Shown piece after piece: positions 11,198 to 20,544 of a stretch of DNA of 64,000 nucleotides; the stretch's first letter is position 1, and each line of letters begins with the position of its first letter. Where the stretch lies: positions 1 through 64,000 of the forward strand of contig NZ_QBJD02000022.1 in NCBI RefSeq assembly GCF_003057745.1, written 5' to 3'. The notes beneath the pieces are model-generated. The model made no database searches. It was not told where the DNA came from and saw only the letters and a program-made list of their open reading frames with translations. The translations under genes and the position numbers were made by a program. Source of the DNA: Enterobacter sp. RIT418. GTDB lineage: Bacteria > Pseudomonadota > Gammaproteobacteria > Enterobacterales > Enterobacteriaceae.

Positions 11198-14100
11198 TTA
11201 TCCCAATATCTCCTTCAGCACCGGCCCAATCCTCTCAAACGCCTGCGGTGAAATGATGTCCACGTGGGCACAGTCCTGGCTGTACACCTCAAGCTCCGCT
11301 ACCCACGGCGCCCAGGCGGCCTGCGGATCCATCGTGCGCGTGCGCTCGGCGACAAACAGCGTCGCCTTGCCGTCAAAGCGCGCGCTGTGCGCGGTGGTGA
11401 GCAGGCGCACCGCATCGGCGTAGTTGCCCTCGATGGCGTTAAACAGCTCGCTGCTGCCCTGCCCCTGCTGCGCGGCGATAAACGCCTGACGCTCGCGCTC
11501 GATTTCCGCCAGCACCTCCGGGTCGAGGCCGTTGGCCTCTTTTTCCGCCCAGTTCTGCGTTTCCGGCGGCCAGGTATCCAGCAGGCCAAGGAACGCCACC
11601 GCTTCGCCCTGCTCGCGCAGACGTGCGGCGATGCCCTGCGCGAGCGTACCGCCCAGCGAGTAGCCGAACAGATAGTACGGGCCCTGCGGCTGCTGCTTGC
11701 GCAGCGTGTTCAGGTGATGCTCAATCACGCCGTCCAGATCCCCACGCTGCTGCATCGGCCCGTTCGGGCGTGGGGACTGGATGCCGGTAATCGACCAGCG
11801 CGGGCTGAGGTAGCGCGCCAGCACGCTGAACTGCCAGGCAAAGCCGGACGCCGGATGGAAGCAGAACAGCGTCGGGCCGGTGCTTTCGCGCAGCGGCAGC
11901 AGGGTTTCATAGCCAAGACGCTGCGCCTGCTCGTCGCTCATCTGAGAATCCAGCAGCGCGCCAAGCTGGCCGACCGTCGAGGCAACCATGATCTGCCCCG
12001 GCGTGACCCTGCGGGCAAACGTCCGGCTGAGCTGTGCCGCCAGGCGCATCGCCAGCAGCGAGTGACCGCCGAGGGCAAAGAAATCGGCGTCAATATCGTT
12101 CACCTCGCAGCCCAGCAGCGCGGAAAACGCCTGCGCCACGGCGTGCTCGGTTTCCGTTTCCGGCGCGCGGCCGGAGGTTTTACTCGTCAGCTCCGGCAGC
12201 GGCAGCGCCTTGCGGTCGAGCTTACCGTTGGCGCTTAACGGCAGCGCGCTGAGTTGCACCAGCACCACCGGGACCATGTGCGGCGGGAGCTGCGCCTTAA
12301 GCGATTCCAGCAGCGCATCGCGATCCAGCGGTAAACCCGATTCAGCGACAACGTAGCCCACCAGCTGGCGGGCATCCCCCCCCGTGGCCGCCGCCTGGTT
12401 GAAGACGCACGCGTGCGCCACGGCCTGCGCCACGTCAGGCAAGGAGAGCATCGCCCTGTCGATTTCGCCCAGCTCGATGCGCTGGCCGCGAATTTTAAGC
12501 TGGTCGTCGCTGCGTCCCAGATATTCTACCGCGCCGTTGTCCAGCCAGCGGGCGACGTCGCCCGTGCGGTACATGCGCTCGCCGGGGGCAAACGGATCGG
12601 CGATAAAGCGGCTGGCGGTGAGATCGGGCCGCCCCAGATACCCCTGCGCCAGCTGGATCCCGGTCAGGTAGAGATCGCCCGCCACGCCGAACGGCACCGG
12701 GCGCATCATCGCATCCAGAATGCGCAGCCCCGTGTTCCACACCGGGAAGCCGATCGGCACGCTGTTGCCCTCCACCGCCGCCAGTTTCGGGCCATACGCC
12801 GGATACCAGCTTACGTCGACCGCCGCTTCGGTTGGGCCGTAGAGGTTGTGCAGCGGCGCGTGGGTGAGCTGTTCCCACTCGCGGCACAGCGCCGTCGGCA
12901 AGGCCTCGCCGCTACAAAACACCTGCTTCAGCGTCCTGCAACAGCCGACGTTTTCCGGCGTGAGGGAGGCGACGAACGCCGCCAGCATCGACGGCACGAA
13001 GTGGGTGGTGGTGACGCCGTGCTGCGCAAAGAAGCTCTGCATCGCCAGCGGATCGCGGTGCGCGTCCGGCTCGGCCATCACCAGCTTCGCCCCGGCGATA
13101 AACGGCCACCAGAACTCCCAGACCGAGACGTCAAAGCTGCACGGCGTTTTTTGCGCCACCACGTCCCGCGCGGTGAGCGGATAGTGGTTCTGCATCCACA
13201 TCAGGCGGTTAACGATGGCGGTATGCCCCACCATCACCCCTTTCGGACGCCCGGTCGACCCGGAGGTGAAGATGATGTACGCCGTCTGCTCCGGTTTCGC
13301 CAGCCGCAGAGGCTCGCTGCCCGCAGCAGGTAAAAGCATGTTGTAACTAAGAGAGGCAATCGGCAGATCGCGAAAGCGCGAGCGCTGCTCGTCGGTTGTA
13401 ATCAGCAGCGACGGCTTTGCGTCCTCCAGCATCATCCGCAGGCGGTCGTCCGGGTAGCCGGTGTCCAGCGGCAGCCACGCGGCGCCCGCTTCGACGATGC
13501 CGTGCAGCGCCAGCGTCAGGAACACCGAGCGCGGCAGGGCCACCGCCACGCTGTCGCCCGGCTTCACGCCGCGCGCGCGCAGCAGGTTTGCGAGCGCGAC
13601 GACCTGCTCGCGCATCTCGCGGTAGTTCAGCGCAATGCGCGCATCCGCCAGCGCGGGGGCCTCCGGCGTTCTGCGCGCCTGCTCTTCCACCAGATCCGCG
13701 AGCGTGGTGGTCGGCAGCGCCACCCCGGTATCGTTAATACGCGCGATCTGGGCGTACTCCTGCGCAGAAACGGTTTCCACCTCGCCGCAGCGCAGATCCG
13801 GGTTCGCCGCAAACTGCACCAGCATCGCGTTCAGGCGGGCCGCGTGGCGGGCAAGCGTCGCCTCGTCGTAGCGCTGCTTATTGGCAAGGATATCAACGCT
13901 CAGGCCGCCCTGTTCGTCCGGGAACAGCGCCAGCTCAAGATCGTTCACCGGGCCGGTTGCCAGCGTGTGGGTGATGGCCTCAACGCCCGGGATATCCAGC
14001 TGATAGTCGAACACCTTAACGTTCAGTACCGGACCAAACAGCGCCTCATCTCCCGCCGCCTTTCCGGCGTCGCGAACGATCTGCTCGGCGTCGTAGCGCT

Positions 14101-15055
14101 GGTGGCGGCGCATTTTTTTCAGCTGGCCCGCAAGGCGCATCGCCAGCGCCGGCAGGCTCTCCTGCGGCGCGATGTTCACCGCCATCGGCAGCACGTTCAG
14201 CACCGGGCCGGTCGCGGTCAGCGCCGCGGAACCCATGCGGCGCATAAAGATAAATCCGGCGGCATAGTCCAGCCGCCCGGTCAGGCGGCCAAGCCATAGC
14301 GCCACCAGCGCGAGCGCCAGATCGGTGCCCTGCACCGGCCCTGCCGCCTGCGAAAGCTGGCGAAACGCGTGGCCGTCGGCCGCGATCCTCATGCGCAGAA
14401 TATCGGTCGTTGCCGCCCGTCCCGGGAGCGGCGCAGAGGAGAGCGACACCGGAGGAGGAAGCTGCCTGCGCTGTTCGGCCCAGAAGGCACCGTCGCGCGC
14501 GTAGGCGTCACTGTCGCGGTAGCGCTGGTACTCTTCTACCACCTCGGCAAATGGCGTAAACGGCGACGCGGGGGTTGGCTCCCCGTTTTGCCACGCGCGA
14601 TAAATAGCGGCGATCTGGCGGGTAATGGCCGGGAAGCTGAAGCCATCCACCACCAGATGGTGATAGCGCTGATACCAGTACCAGCGGCGTTCACCGACCT
14701 GAATCAGCTGATGAAAGGCCAGCGGCTGGCCGCCGTCGACGCGCAGATTCTGGTTGAGATCGGCTTCCATCAGCGCCACGGCGGCGGCGTGGGAATCAAC
14801 GCGAACGATAGGCGGTTCGGGCAGCGTCATGGCGTCGTCCACCCACTGCCACACCTCGCCGTTATCCTCGGCAAAGCGGGTGCGCAGCGTGTCGGCCTGC
14901 CTCATTCCTTCCACAACGGCGCGCGCCAGCAGCGGCGCGTCAATGTCACCGTGTAGCTCGGTGTAGTGCGCCACGCTCCAGGCGTTCGGCAGCGTGGAAA
15001 GCTGTTCCGCCATCCAGATGCCCGGCTGGGCGGCGACGAGAGGAAGACGGTTCAT
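11198..15055 (-). CDS. entF: Enterobactin synthetase, serine module EntF
   Basis: A nonribosomal peptide synthetase of 1285 residues (1293 in E. coli) that activates serine, condenses it with dihydroxybenzoyl-EntB and cyclises the trilactone. Domains in order: condensation (active site HHLVVDG at 132-138), adenylation (YIIFTSGSTGRPKGVM, NLYGPTEAAVD, YRTGDVARW, LKIRGQRIELGEID), thiolation (FFALGGHSLLAMRLA) and thioesterase (YYLFGYSLGGTLAQ with the nucleophile Ser). The start at 15055 overlaps the MbtH-like gene by 4 bp. The domain order is complete and I see no frameshift. Confidence 0.97.
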   Translation of the reverse strand: MNRLPLVAAQPGIWMAEQLSTLPNAWSVAHYTELHGDIDAPLLARAVVEGMRQADTLRTRFAEDNGEVWQWVDDAMTLPEPPIVRVDSHAAAVALMEADLNQNLRVDGGQPLAFHQLIQVGERRWYWYQRYHHLVVDGFSFPAITRQIAAIYRAWQNGEPTPASPFTPFAEVVEEYQRYRDSDAYARDGAFWAEQRRQLPPPVSLSSAPLPGRAATTDILRMRIAADGHAFRQLSQAAGPVQGTDLALALVALWLGRLTGRLDYAAGFIFMRRMGSAALTATGPVLNVLPMAVNIAPQESLPALAMRLAGQLKKMRRHQRYDAEQIVRDAGKAAGDEALFGPVLNVKVFDYQLDIPGVEAITHTLATGPVNDLELALFPDEQGGLSVDILANKQRYDEATLARHAARLNAMLVQFAANPDLRCGEVETVSAQEYAQIARINDTGVALPTTTLADLVEEQARRTPEAPALADARIALNYREMREQVVALANLLRARGVKPGDSVAVALPRSVFLTLALHGIVEAGAAWLPLDTGYPDDRLRMMLEDAKPSLLITTDEQRSRFRDLPIASLSYNMLLPAAGSEPLRLAKPEQTAYIIFTSGSTGRPKGVMVGHTAIVNRLMWMQNHYPLTARDVVAQKTPCSFDVSVWEFWWPFIAGAKLVMAEPDAHRDPLAMQSFFAQHGVTTTHFVPSMLAAFVASLTPENVGCCRTLKQVFCSGEALPTALCREWEQLTHAPLHNLYGPTEAAVDVSWYPAYGPKLAAVEGNSVPIGFPVWNTGLRILDAMMRPVPFGVAGDLYLTGIQLAQGYLGRPDLTASRFIADPFAPGERMYRTGDVARWLDNGAVEYLGRSDDQLKIRGQRIELGEIDRAMLSLPDVAQAVAHACVFNQAAATGGDARQLVGYVVAESGLPLDRDALLESLKAQLPPHMVPVVLVQLSALPLSANGKLDRKALPLPELTSKTSGRAPETETEHAVAQAFSALLGCEVNDIDADFFALGGHSLLAMRLAAQLSRTFARRVTPGQIMVASTVGQLGALLDSQMSDEQAQRLGYETLLPLRESTGPTLFCFHPASGFAWQFSVLARYLSPRWSITGIQSPRPNGPMQQRGDLDGVIEHHLNTLRKQQPQGPYYLFGYSLGGTLAQGIAARLREQGEAVAFLGLLDTWPPETQNWAEKEANGLDPEVLAEIERERQAFIAAQQGQGSSELFNAIEGNYADAVRLLTTAHSARFDGKATLFVAERTRTMDPQAAWAPWVAELEVYSQDCAHVDIISPQAFERIGPVLKEILG

Positions 15056-15264
15056 GCGCTCTCCCTCGCGTACCAGGTCGGTTCAAGGGTTTGCCAGCGC
15101 CCGGCCAGCCACTGCTGGCAGGCCTCCTGGGACTGCGCTTCGCACACCACGCGCCAGCCCGCCGGCAGCGCGCACTGCTGGGGCCACAGGCTGTATTGCC
15201 CCTGGTCATTTTGCAAAATGGCGAAAAGTCCCTGCGGATCATCGAAAGGATTGCTGAATTGCAT
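15052..15264 (-). CDS. ybdZ: MbtH-like NRPS accessory protein YbdZ
   Basis: A 70-residue MbtH-family protein (72 in E. coli) that binds the EntF adenylation domain and supports its activity. The family pattern is clear: NPFDD at residues 5-9, then YSLWP, LPAGW and a C-terminal W.TLEPTW block. The start is the ATG at 15264. It sits between fes and entF, overlapping entF by 4 bp as ATGA, in one leftward operon fes-ybdZ-entF. Confidence 0.95.
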   Translation of the reverse strand: MQFSNPFDDPQGLFAILQNDQGQYSLWPQQCALPAGWRVVCEAQSQEACQQWLAGRWQTLEPTWYARESA

Positions 15265-15274
15265 ACAGGCTCCG

Positions 15275-16474
15275 TTATTGAGTAAGCGGCTGCCACAGGG
15301 TCATCAGGCCCTGCGTTAGCCCACCGCGCCAGCACAGCGCGTCGTGTCCACCGTCAACCTCGCGCCAGACAACCTGCTGCGCGCGCTGAAGCTCGGCGTA
15401 AATCGCCTGATTCGCGCGGAAGATCAGCGGCTCGTTGCGCCCGGCCTCAAGGACGATGCGCAGGCCGCCTGCGGTTTTCTCACCGGCCTTCAGCTGTTCG
15501 ACGAGCAGCCCGTCCTGCGCCGCGCCGCGGTGCGGCCACCAGTAGGAGCCGGACTGGCTAAGCACGCAGCCAAAGCGCTGCGGCCAGCCGAGTGCGGCAT
15601 ATAGGGCGGACAGGCCGCCGAAGCTTTGCCCCGCCACGACGGTGCGGTCAGCGCGGTCGCTGAACGGCGCGGTCGTTTTTACCAGGGGAAGAAGTTCGTC
15701 CTGCACCGCCAGCCAGAAATCGGGGTTGCAGGGCAGCTCGCGGCTGCGGTGCGCGGTATCGATGACGTCGATCAGCACGTAGACCGCGGGCGGCAGCTTT
15801 CCCGCGTTCGTAAGCGACGCCAGCGCGGGCCAGACGGGCATGCTTTCGGCCCAGAACTGGCCGTCGAGCAGCACCGCCAGCGGACGGTCCGGAGTCGCTT
15901 CACCGGTGGTGAAGATCCAGACGCGGCGACGGTTGCCCAGCCGCTCGCTGCGCCAGTCGATAAGAGCGGGCGGGTTAAATGGCGTATCGGGACGGTTCCA
16001 GCCGGGCTGCTCGGGGGCGTTGGGCATTTCAAGCGCGGAGACCGCATGGCCGCGCCCGCCGCGCCAGCTGTGGGGATTGAGGGAGTCAGAAACCGCATGC
16101 GGCAGTAATTTTCGCCAGCCTTCGCGCAGCGCCGCGCGGTCAGGCTGCTCGCCGGCAAACACCGCATCGGCAAAATCATCTTCATTTACGGAGGGGATGA
16201 AACAGTAGCTGCCGCGCCACTCGGGGCTGAACTCGCCCTGCCACTGCCAGACGTCGGTATTAGGAATGCGCGCCAGCGACTGCGGGCGGGCATTTTGATG
16301 GTGATCGGTCACGCCGGTGACGTACAGCCAGACGCGCTTTATCGGTGAGGCGTCCTGCGCGCCCGCCGGGTCGCGCCACCAGAACGTGACGCGATATTTC
16401 TCCTTTTCACGTACCCATTCGGGCCCGTGCTTCGACTGCCACCAGGCTTCACTTCCCGTTGTTAACGCCGTCAC
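15275..16474 (-). CDS. fes: Enterochelin esterase Fes
   Basis: A cytoplasmic serine esterase that cleaves ferric enterobactin so the iron can be reduced and released. I chose the GTG at 16474 (VTALTTGSEAWWQSKHGPEW): it gives 399 residues against 400 in E. coli and has GAGG about nine bases upstream. Longer starts would enter the Fur region. The alpha/beta-hydrolase nucleophile is in VVAGQSFGGLSALY and the catalytic His in VDGGHDALCW. It is the first gene of fes-ybdZ-entF, divergent from fepA. Confidence 0.95.
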   Translation of the reverse strand: MTALTTGSEAWWQSKHGPEWVREKEKYRVTFWWRDPAGAQDASPIKRVWLYVTGVTDHHQNARPQSLARIPNTDVWQWQGEFSPEWRGSYCFIPSVNEDDFADAVFAGEQPDRAALREGWRKLLPHAVSDSLNPHSWRGGRGHAVSALEMPNAPEQPGWNRPDTPFNPPALIDWRSERLGNRRRVWIFTTGEATPDRPLAVLLDGQFWAESMPVWPALASLTNAGKLPPAVYVLIDVIDTAHRSRELPCNPDFWLAVQDELLPLVKTTAPFSDRADRTVVAGQSFGGLSALYAALGWPQRFGCVLSQSGSYWWPHRGAAQDGLLVEQLKAGEKTAGGLRIVLEAGRNEPLIFRANQAIYAELQRAQQVVWREVDGGHDALCWRGGLTQGLMTLWQPLTQ

Positions 16475-16525
16475 CCTTATAACCTCATGCCTTACGCGTC
16501 TTTTTTTGTTACAAGACAAATTTTA

Positions 16526-16560
16526 TTGATAATATTATTGATAACTATTTGCATTTGCAA
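16526..16560. promoter_or_regulatory. Fur-binding region, fes-fepA divergent promoter
   Basis: GATAATATTATTGATAACT (16528-16546) followed by ATTTGCATTTGCAATAGCG closely resembles the fepA-fes control region of E. coli as I remember it. It lies 54 bp upstream of the fes GTG and about 170 bp upstream of the fepA ATG. Overlapping Fur half-sites are visible. Confidence 0.85.
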
Positions 16561-16659
16561 TAGCGTAGTGCCCGCGCTGTGGGAAGCGCGCTCATAAAAT
16601 AACCATGCCACGCGTTGTGTGCGCTCGAGGACAGGGCTGCTTACGCAACAGGCGGATGA

Positions 16660-16702
16660 CAACTTGCCGCCTCCTCTCCCCTTCGGGAATGGAGCCAAGG
16701 GG
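16660..16702. repeat. Degenerate REP-like element in the fepA leader
   Basis: CCTCCTCTCCCCTTCGGGAA followed by ...AAGGGG resembles the palindrome family but the right arm is eroded. It lies in the untranslated leader of fepA, so unlike most copies it would be transcribed upstream of a start codon. Confidence 0.4.
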
Positions 16703-16728
16703 ATGCGGCACGAAAAGCAGGACGTACA

Positions 16729-18966
16729 ATGAATAAGAAGATTCACTCCCTGGCCTTGCTGGTCAACGTAGGGATTTACGGCGTTGCGCTGCCGGCGCTG
16801 GCCGACGACAAGGCCGCCGCACAGCACGAAGATACGATGGTGATTACCGCAGCCGAGCAAAACCTGCAGGCGCCGGGCGTCTCCACCATTACCGCCGATG
16901 AAATCCGTAAAAACCCGCCCGCCCGCGACGTGGCTGAAATCATCCGCACGATGCCCGGCGTCAACCTCACCGGGAACTCCACCAGCGGCCAGCGCGGCAA
17001 CAACCGCCAAATCGACATTCGCGGCATGGGGCCGGAAAACACCCTGATCCTGATTGACGGCAAGCCGGTGACCAGCCGCAACTCGATTCGCCTGGGCTGG
17101 CGCGGCGAGCGCGACACCCGCGGCGACACGGGCTGGGTACCGCCGGAGATGATCGAACGCATTGAGGTCATTCGCGGTCCTGCCGCCGCGCGCTACGGCA
17201 ACGGTGCCGCGGGCGGCGTGGTGAACATCATCACCAAAAAATTCGATAACCAGTGGCATGGCTCCTGGAACACCTATTTCAACGCGCCCGAGCACAAGGA
17301 CGAAGGCTCAACGAAACGTACCAACTTCAGCCTCAGCGGCCCGCTGGGCGGCGATTTCAGCTTCCGCATGTTTGGCAACCTGGATAAAACCCAGGCCGAC
17401 GCGTGGGACATTAACCAGGGCCACCAGTCTGAACGCACCGGCACCTATGCCAATACGCTTCCTGCCGGACGTGAAGGGGTGGAGAATAAAGACATCAACG
17501 GCGTGGTGCGCTGGGACTTCGCCCCAATGCAGTCCCTGGAGTTTGAAGCGGGCTACAGCCGCCAGAACAACCTCTACGCGGGCGATACCCAGAACACCAA
17601 CAACGACAACGCGCTGGTGAAGAAAAACTACGGTAAAGAGACCAACCGTATTTATCGCCAGAACTACGCCGTGACCTGGAACGGCGGCTGGGATAACGGC
17701 ATCACCACCAGCAACTGGGCGCAGTACGAACATACGCGCAACTCCCGTCTCGGCGAGGGGCTGGCGGGCGGCCTGGAGGGGCTGTTCAGCAGCGATAAAT
17801 TTACCGATACCGACCTGGCCGACGTGATGCTGCACAGCGAAATCAACCTGCCGATTGATTTCCTCGTCAACCAGAACCTGACGCTGGGCACTGAGTGGAA
17901 CCAGCAGCGCATGAAGGACTCGACCTCCTTCACCCAGACCCAGCAGGGCGGCACCATTCCGGGCATGAGCGACGACCGCAGCCCGTACACCTCGGCGGAG
18001 ATTTTCTCCCTGTTCGCGGAAAACAACATGGAGCTGACCGACAGCACCATGCTGACCCCGGCGCTGCGCTTCGATCACCACACGATCGTGGGCAACAACT
18101 GGAGCCCGTCCCTGAACCTGTCTCAGGGCCTGGGCGATGATTTCACCCTGAAGATGGGCATCGCGCGCGCCTACAAAGCCCCGAGCCTGTACCAGACGAA
18201 CCCGAACTACCTACTCTACAGCAAAGGCCAGGGCTGCTATGCAAGCTCCGACGGCGTGGGCTGCTACATGATGGGTAATGACGATCTGAAAGCCGAAACC
18301 AGCATCAACAAGGAGATTGGCCTTGAGTGGAAACACGACGGCTGGCTGGCGGGCGTGACCTGGTTCCGCAACGATTACCGCAACAAGATTGAGGCGGGCT
18401 ATGCGCCCATCGGCCAAACCTCATCCGGCAAAGTCACCACGGATATTTACCAGTGGGAAAACGTGCCGAAGGCGGTGGTGGAAGGCCTGGAAGGCTCCCT
18501 GAACGTGCCGGTTAGCGACACGATTAACTGGACCAACAACATCACCTACATGCTGCAGAGCAAAAACAAGGAGACCGGCGACCGCCTGTCGATCATTCCT
18601 GAATACACCCTGAACTCCACGCTGAGCTGGCAGGTGCATCAGGACGTGTCGCTGCAGTCGACCTTCACCTGGTACGGCAAGCAGCAGCCGAAGAAATACA
18701 ACTACAAGGGCCAGCCCGTTACCGGCTCGGAGAAAGACGAAGTCAGCCCTTACAGCATCGTCGGCCTGAGCGCGACCTGGGACATGACCAAAAACGTCAG
18801 CCTGACCGGCGGCGTGGATAACGTCTTCGACAAGCGCCAGTGGCGCGCGGGTAACGCCCAGACCACCGGCAACGCCGCGACCGGCGCGTATATGTACGGT
18901 GCGGGGGCGTATACGTATAATGAACCGGGTCGGACCTGGTATATGAGCGTGAATACGCGCTTCTAG
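16729..18966 (+). CDS. fepA: Ferric enterobactin outer membrane receptor FepA
   Basis: A TonB-dependent 22-strand barrel receptor of 745 residues (746 in E. coli). The signal peptide ends in LPALA before DDKAAAQ. A TonB-box-like DTMVITA follows, then the plug domain (IRTMPGVNLTGNSTSGQRG, IDIRGMGPENTLILIDG, RIEVIRGPAAARYGNGAAGG). The barrel ends in the aromatic-terminated YMSVNTRF typical of outer-membrane insertion. The start is the ATG at 16729 with GCAGGA upstream. entD follows and is probably co-transcribed despite an intervening hairpin. Confidence 0.97.
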   Translation: MNKKIHSLALLVNVGIYGVALPALADDKAAAQHEDTMVITAAEQNLQAPGVSTITADEIRKNPPARDVAEIIRTMPGVNLTGNSTSGQRGNNRQIDIRGMGPENTLILIDGKPVTSRNSIRLGWRGERDTRGDTGWVPPEMIERIEVIRGPAAARYGNGAAGGVVNIITKKFDNQWHGSWNTYFNAPEHKDEGSTKRTNFSLSGPLGGDFSFRMFGNLDKTQADAWDINQGHQSERTGTYANTLPAGREGVENKDINGVVRWDFAPMQSLEFEAGYSRQNNLYAGDTQNTNNDNALVKKNYGKETNRIYRQNYAVTWNGGWDNGITTSNWAQYEHTRNSRLGEGLAGGLEGLFSSDKFTDTDLADVMLHSEINLPIDFLVNQNLTLGTEWNQQRMKDSTSFTQTQQGGTIPGMSDDRSPYTSAEIFSLFAENNMELTDSTMLTPALRFDHHTIVGNNWSPSLNLSQGLGDDFTLKMGIARAYKAPSLYQTNPNYLLYSKGQGCYASSDGVGCYMMGNDDLKAETSINKEIGLEWKHDGWLAGVTWFRNDYRNKIEAGYAPIGQTSSGKVTTDIYQWENVPKAVVEGLEGSLNVPVSDTINWTNNITYMLQSKNKETGDRLSIIPEYTLNSTLSWQVHQDVSLQSTFTWYGKQQPKKYNYKGQPVTGSEKDEVSPYSIVGLSATWDMTKNVSLTGGVDNVFDKRQWRAGNAQTTGNAATGAYMYGAGAYTYNEPGRTWYMSVNTRF

Positions 18967-18974
18967 GTAAAAGC

Positions 18975-19003
18975 AAAATGGCAACGACGTTGCCATTTTT
19001 TAT
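18975..19003 (+). terminator. Rho-independent terminator after fepA
   Basis: A perfect 12-bp stem (AAAATGGCAACG / CGTTGCCATTTT, 18975-18999) is followed by a T run, nine bases after the fepA stop. It should limit read-through into entD, which would then be expressed at a lower level or from its own weak promoter. Confidence 0.85.
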
Positions 19004-19010
19004 GTTCGCT

Positions 19011-19043
19011 CCCTCTCCCTGTGGGAGAGGGCCGGGGTGAGGG
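19011..19043. repeat. REP-like palindrome, copy 4
   Basis: Arms CCCTCTCCC and GGGAGAGGG (19011-19031) are followed by CCGGGGTGAGGG. It lies between the fepA terminator and entD. Confidence 0.7.
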
Positions 19044-19073
19044 CATCAGGCTGCACAATTCAGAAGGAAAACC

Positions 19074-19742
19074 ATGCACACAGCCCACAGGACATTTTCT
19101 CTTGCCGGACACACCGTTCACCGCGTCGACTTCGCTCCTGAAACCTTCACCCACGCCGATCTCCTCTGGCTCCCTCACCATGCGGAATTTTCACACGCTG
19201 CCCCAAAGCGTAAAGCCGAACACCTGGCCGGACGCATCGCCGCCGCCCGAGCGCTAACGGCGCACGGCATTACGGCTGTACCGGGAATCGGCAGCAGCGG
19301 CGAGCCGCTGTGGCCCGCCGGGTTTAGCGGCAGCATCAGCCATACGTCGCGCTGCGCGCTGGCGGTGGTGTCGACGAACGCCCTCACGGGCATCGATGGC
19401 GAAATCATACTTCCCGCAGACGAAGCCGAAGACGTTAAGGATGGCATTATCGGCCCCGCCGAGGAGCCCCTGCTGCGCGCGGCGGCGCTGCCTTTTGCCC
19501 AGGCCCTGACGCTGACGTTCAGCGCCAAAGAGAGCCTGTTTAAAGCGCTTTATCCCACGGTCGGCGAGATGATGGGCTTTGACTGCGCCCGCGTCACCGC
19601 GCTGGACGACGAGAGCCTGACGCTGGCTCTCGCCCGCCCGCTGGCAGGCTTTGAGGAAGGCTTCACGTTCAGGCTGCCCTGGCTTCGCGAGGGCAGCATG
19701 CTGATCACGCTGCTGCACTCTGCTCCCGCCGCTTCGCGCTGA
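19074..19742 (+). CDS. entD: Phosphopantetheinyl transferase EntD
   Basis: Transfers 4'-phosphopantetheine from CoA to the carrier serines of EntB and EntF. It has 222 residues, slightly longer than E. coli EntD. Family motifs are present: RKAEHLAGRIAAARAL, GFSGSISHT and FSAKESLFKAL. The magnesium site reads TGIDGEI where most relatives have GIDIE or GVDVE; the Asp and Glu ligands are kept but the middle residue is glycine. Its 3' end overlaps convergent sitD by 38 bp. The start at 19074 is likely but not certain. Confidence 0.93.
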   Translation: MHTAHRTFSLAGHTVHRVDFAPETFTHADLLWLPHHAEFSHAAPKRKAEHLAGRIAAARALTAHGITAVPGIGSSGEPLWPAGFSGSISHTSRCALAVVSTNALTGIDGEIILPADEAEDVKDGIIGPAEEPLLRAAALPFAQALTLTFSAKESLFKALYPTVGEMMGFDCARVTALDDESLTLALARPLAGFEEGFTFRLPWLREGSMLITLLHSAPAASR

Positions 19743-20544
19743 GGCTGGTCGCCGTAAAGGTGACGATAAACACCAGCGCGAACAGCACCACGATGGTCGG
19801 CGCGGGCGCGCTGTCAATGTAGAAGGAGAGGTAAACGCCGCTGACGCAGGTCAGCATCGAAATCGCCGTTGCCGCCAGCAGCGCGGCGTGAAAGCGCCGG
19901 GTGAGGAGTACGGCAATCGCGCCCGGAGCAATCAGCAGCGAGATCGACAGAATAATGCCTACCGCCTTCAGGGTCGCCACAATCGTCAGCGAGACCATGC
20001 ACAGCAGGCCGTAGTGCAGCCAGCGGGTGCGCAGCCCGCTGGCCTGAGCCTGCTGGTAATCAAAGCAGAACAGCAGAAAGTCGCGCCACTTCAGGCCGAT
20101 AATCAGCGCAATGCCCGCCGCCACGATCCCGCTTTGCAGCATGTCCACGTCGTTGATCCCCAACATATCGCCAAACAGAATATGGTCGAGATGCACCTCC
20201 GGCTTTACCGCGATGTATAAAATCAGCCCGACGGCGAACATGCCGGAGAAGACGATCCCCATCACCGTGTCCTGCTTGATGCGGCTGTTGTCTTTCAGAT
20301 AGCCCGTCGCCACCGCGCAGAACAGGCCGGCCACGAACGCGCCCAGCGCCAGCGGCAGGCCCATCATCCACGCCAGCACCACGCCGGGAAAGACCGCGTG
20401 GCTCATGGCGTCGCCCATCAGCGCCCAGCCCTTGAGCACCAGAAAAACAGACAGCAGCGCGCAGGGGATTGCCACCACCAGCGAAATCAGCAGCGCGTTG
20501 TTCATAAACGCAAACTGGAACGGTTCAAGGAGCAGCGCGATCAT
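19705..20544 (-). CDS. sitD: Manganese/iron ABC permease SitD
   Basis: An ABC-3 family integral-membrane permease of 279 residues with about eight hydrophobic segments. It pairs with SitC as the channel of the Mn2+/Fe2+ importer. GWALMGDAMSHAVFPGVVLAW and the cytoplasmic loop near GDMLGIN are family features. It is the last gene of leftward sitABCD, overlapping sitC by 4 bp. Its C-terminal codons overlap the 3' end of entD on the other strand. Confidence 0.92.
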   Translation of the reverse strand: MIALLLEPFQFAFMNNALLISLVVAIPCALLSVFLVLKGWALMGDAMSHAVFPGVVLAWMMGLPLALGAFVAGLFCAVATGYLKDNSRIKQDTVMGIVFSGMFAVGLILYIAVKPEVHLDHILFGDMLGINDVDMLQSGIVAAGIALIIGLKWRDFLLFCFDYQQAQASGLRTRWLHYGLLCMVSLTIVATLKAVGIILSISLLIAPGAIAVLLTRRFHAALLAATAISMLTCVSGVYLSFYIDSAPAPTIVVLFALVFIVTFTATSLSAKRREQSAAA

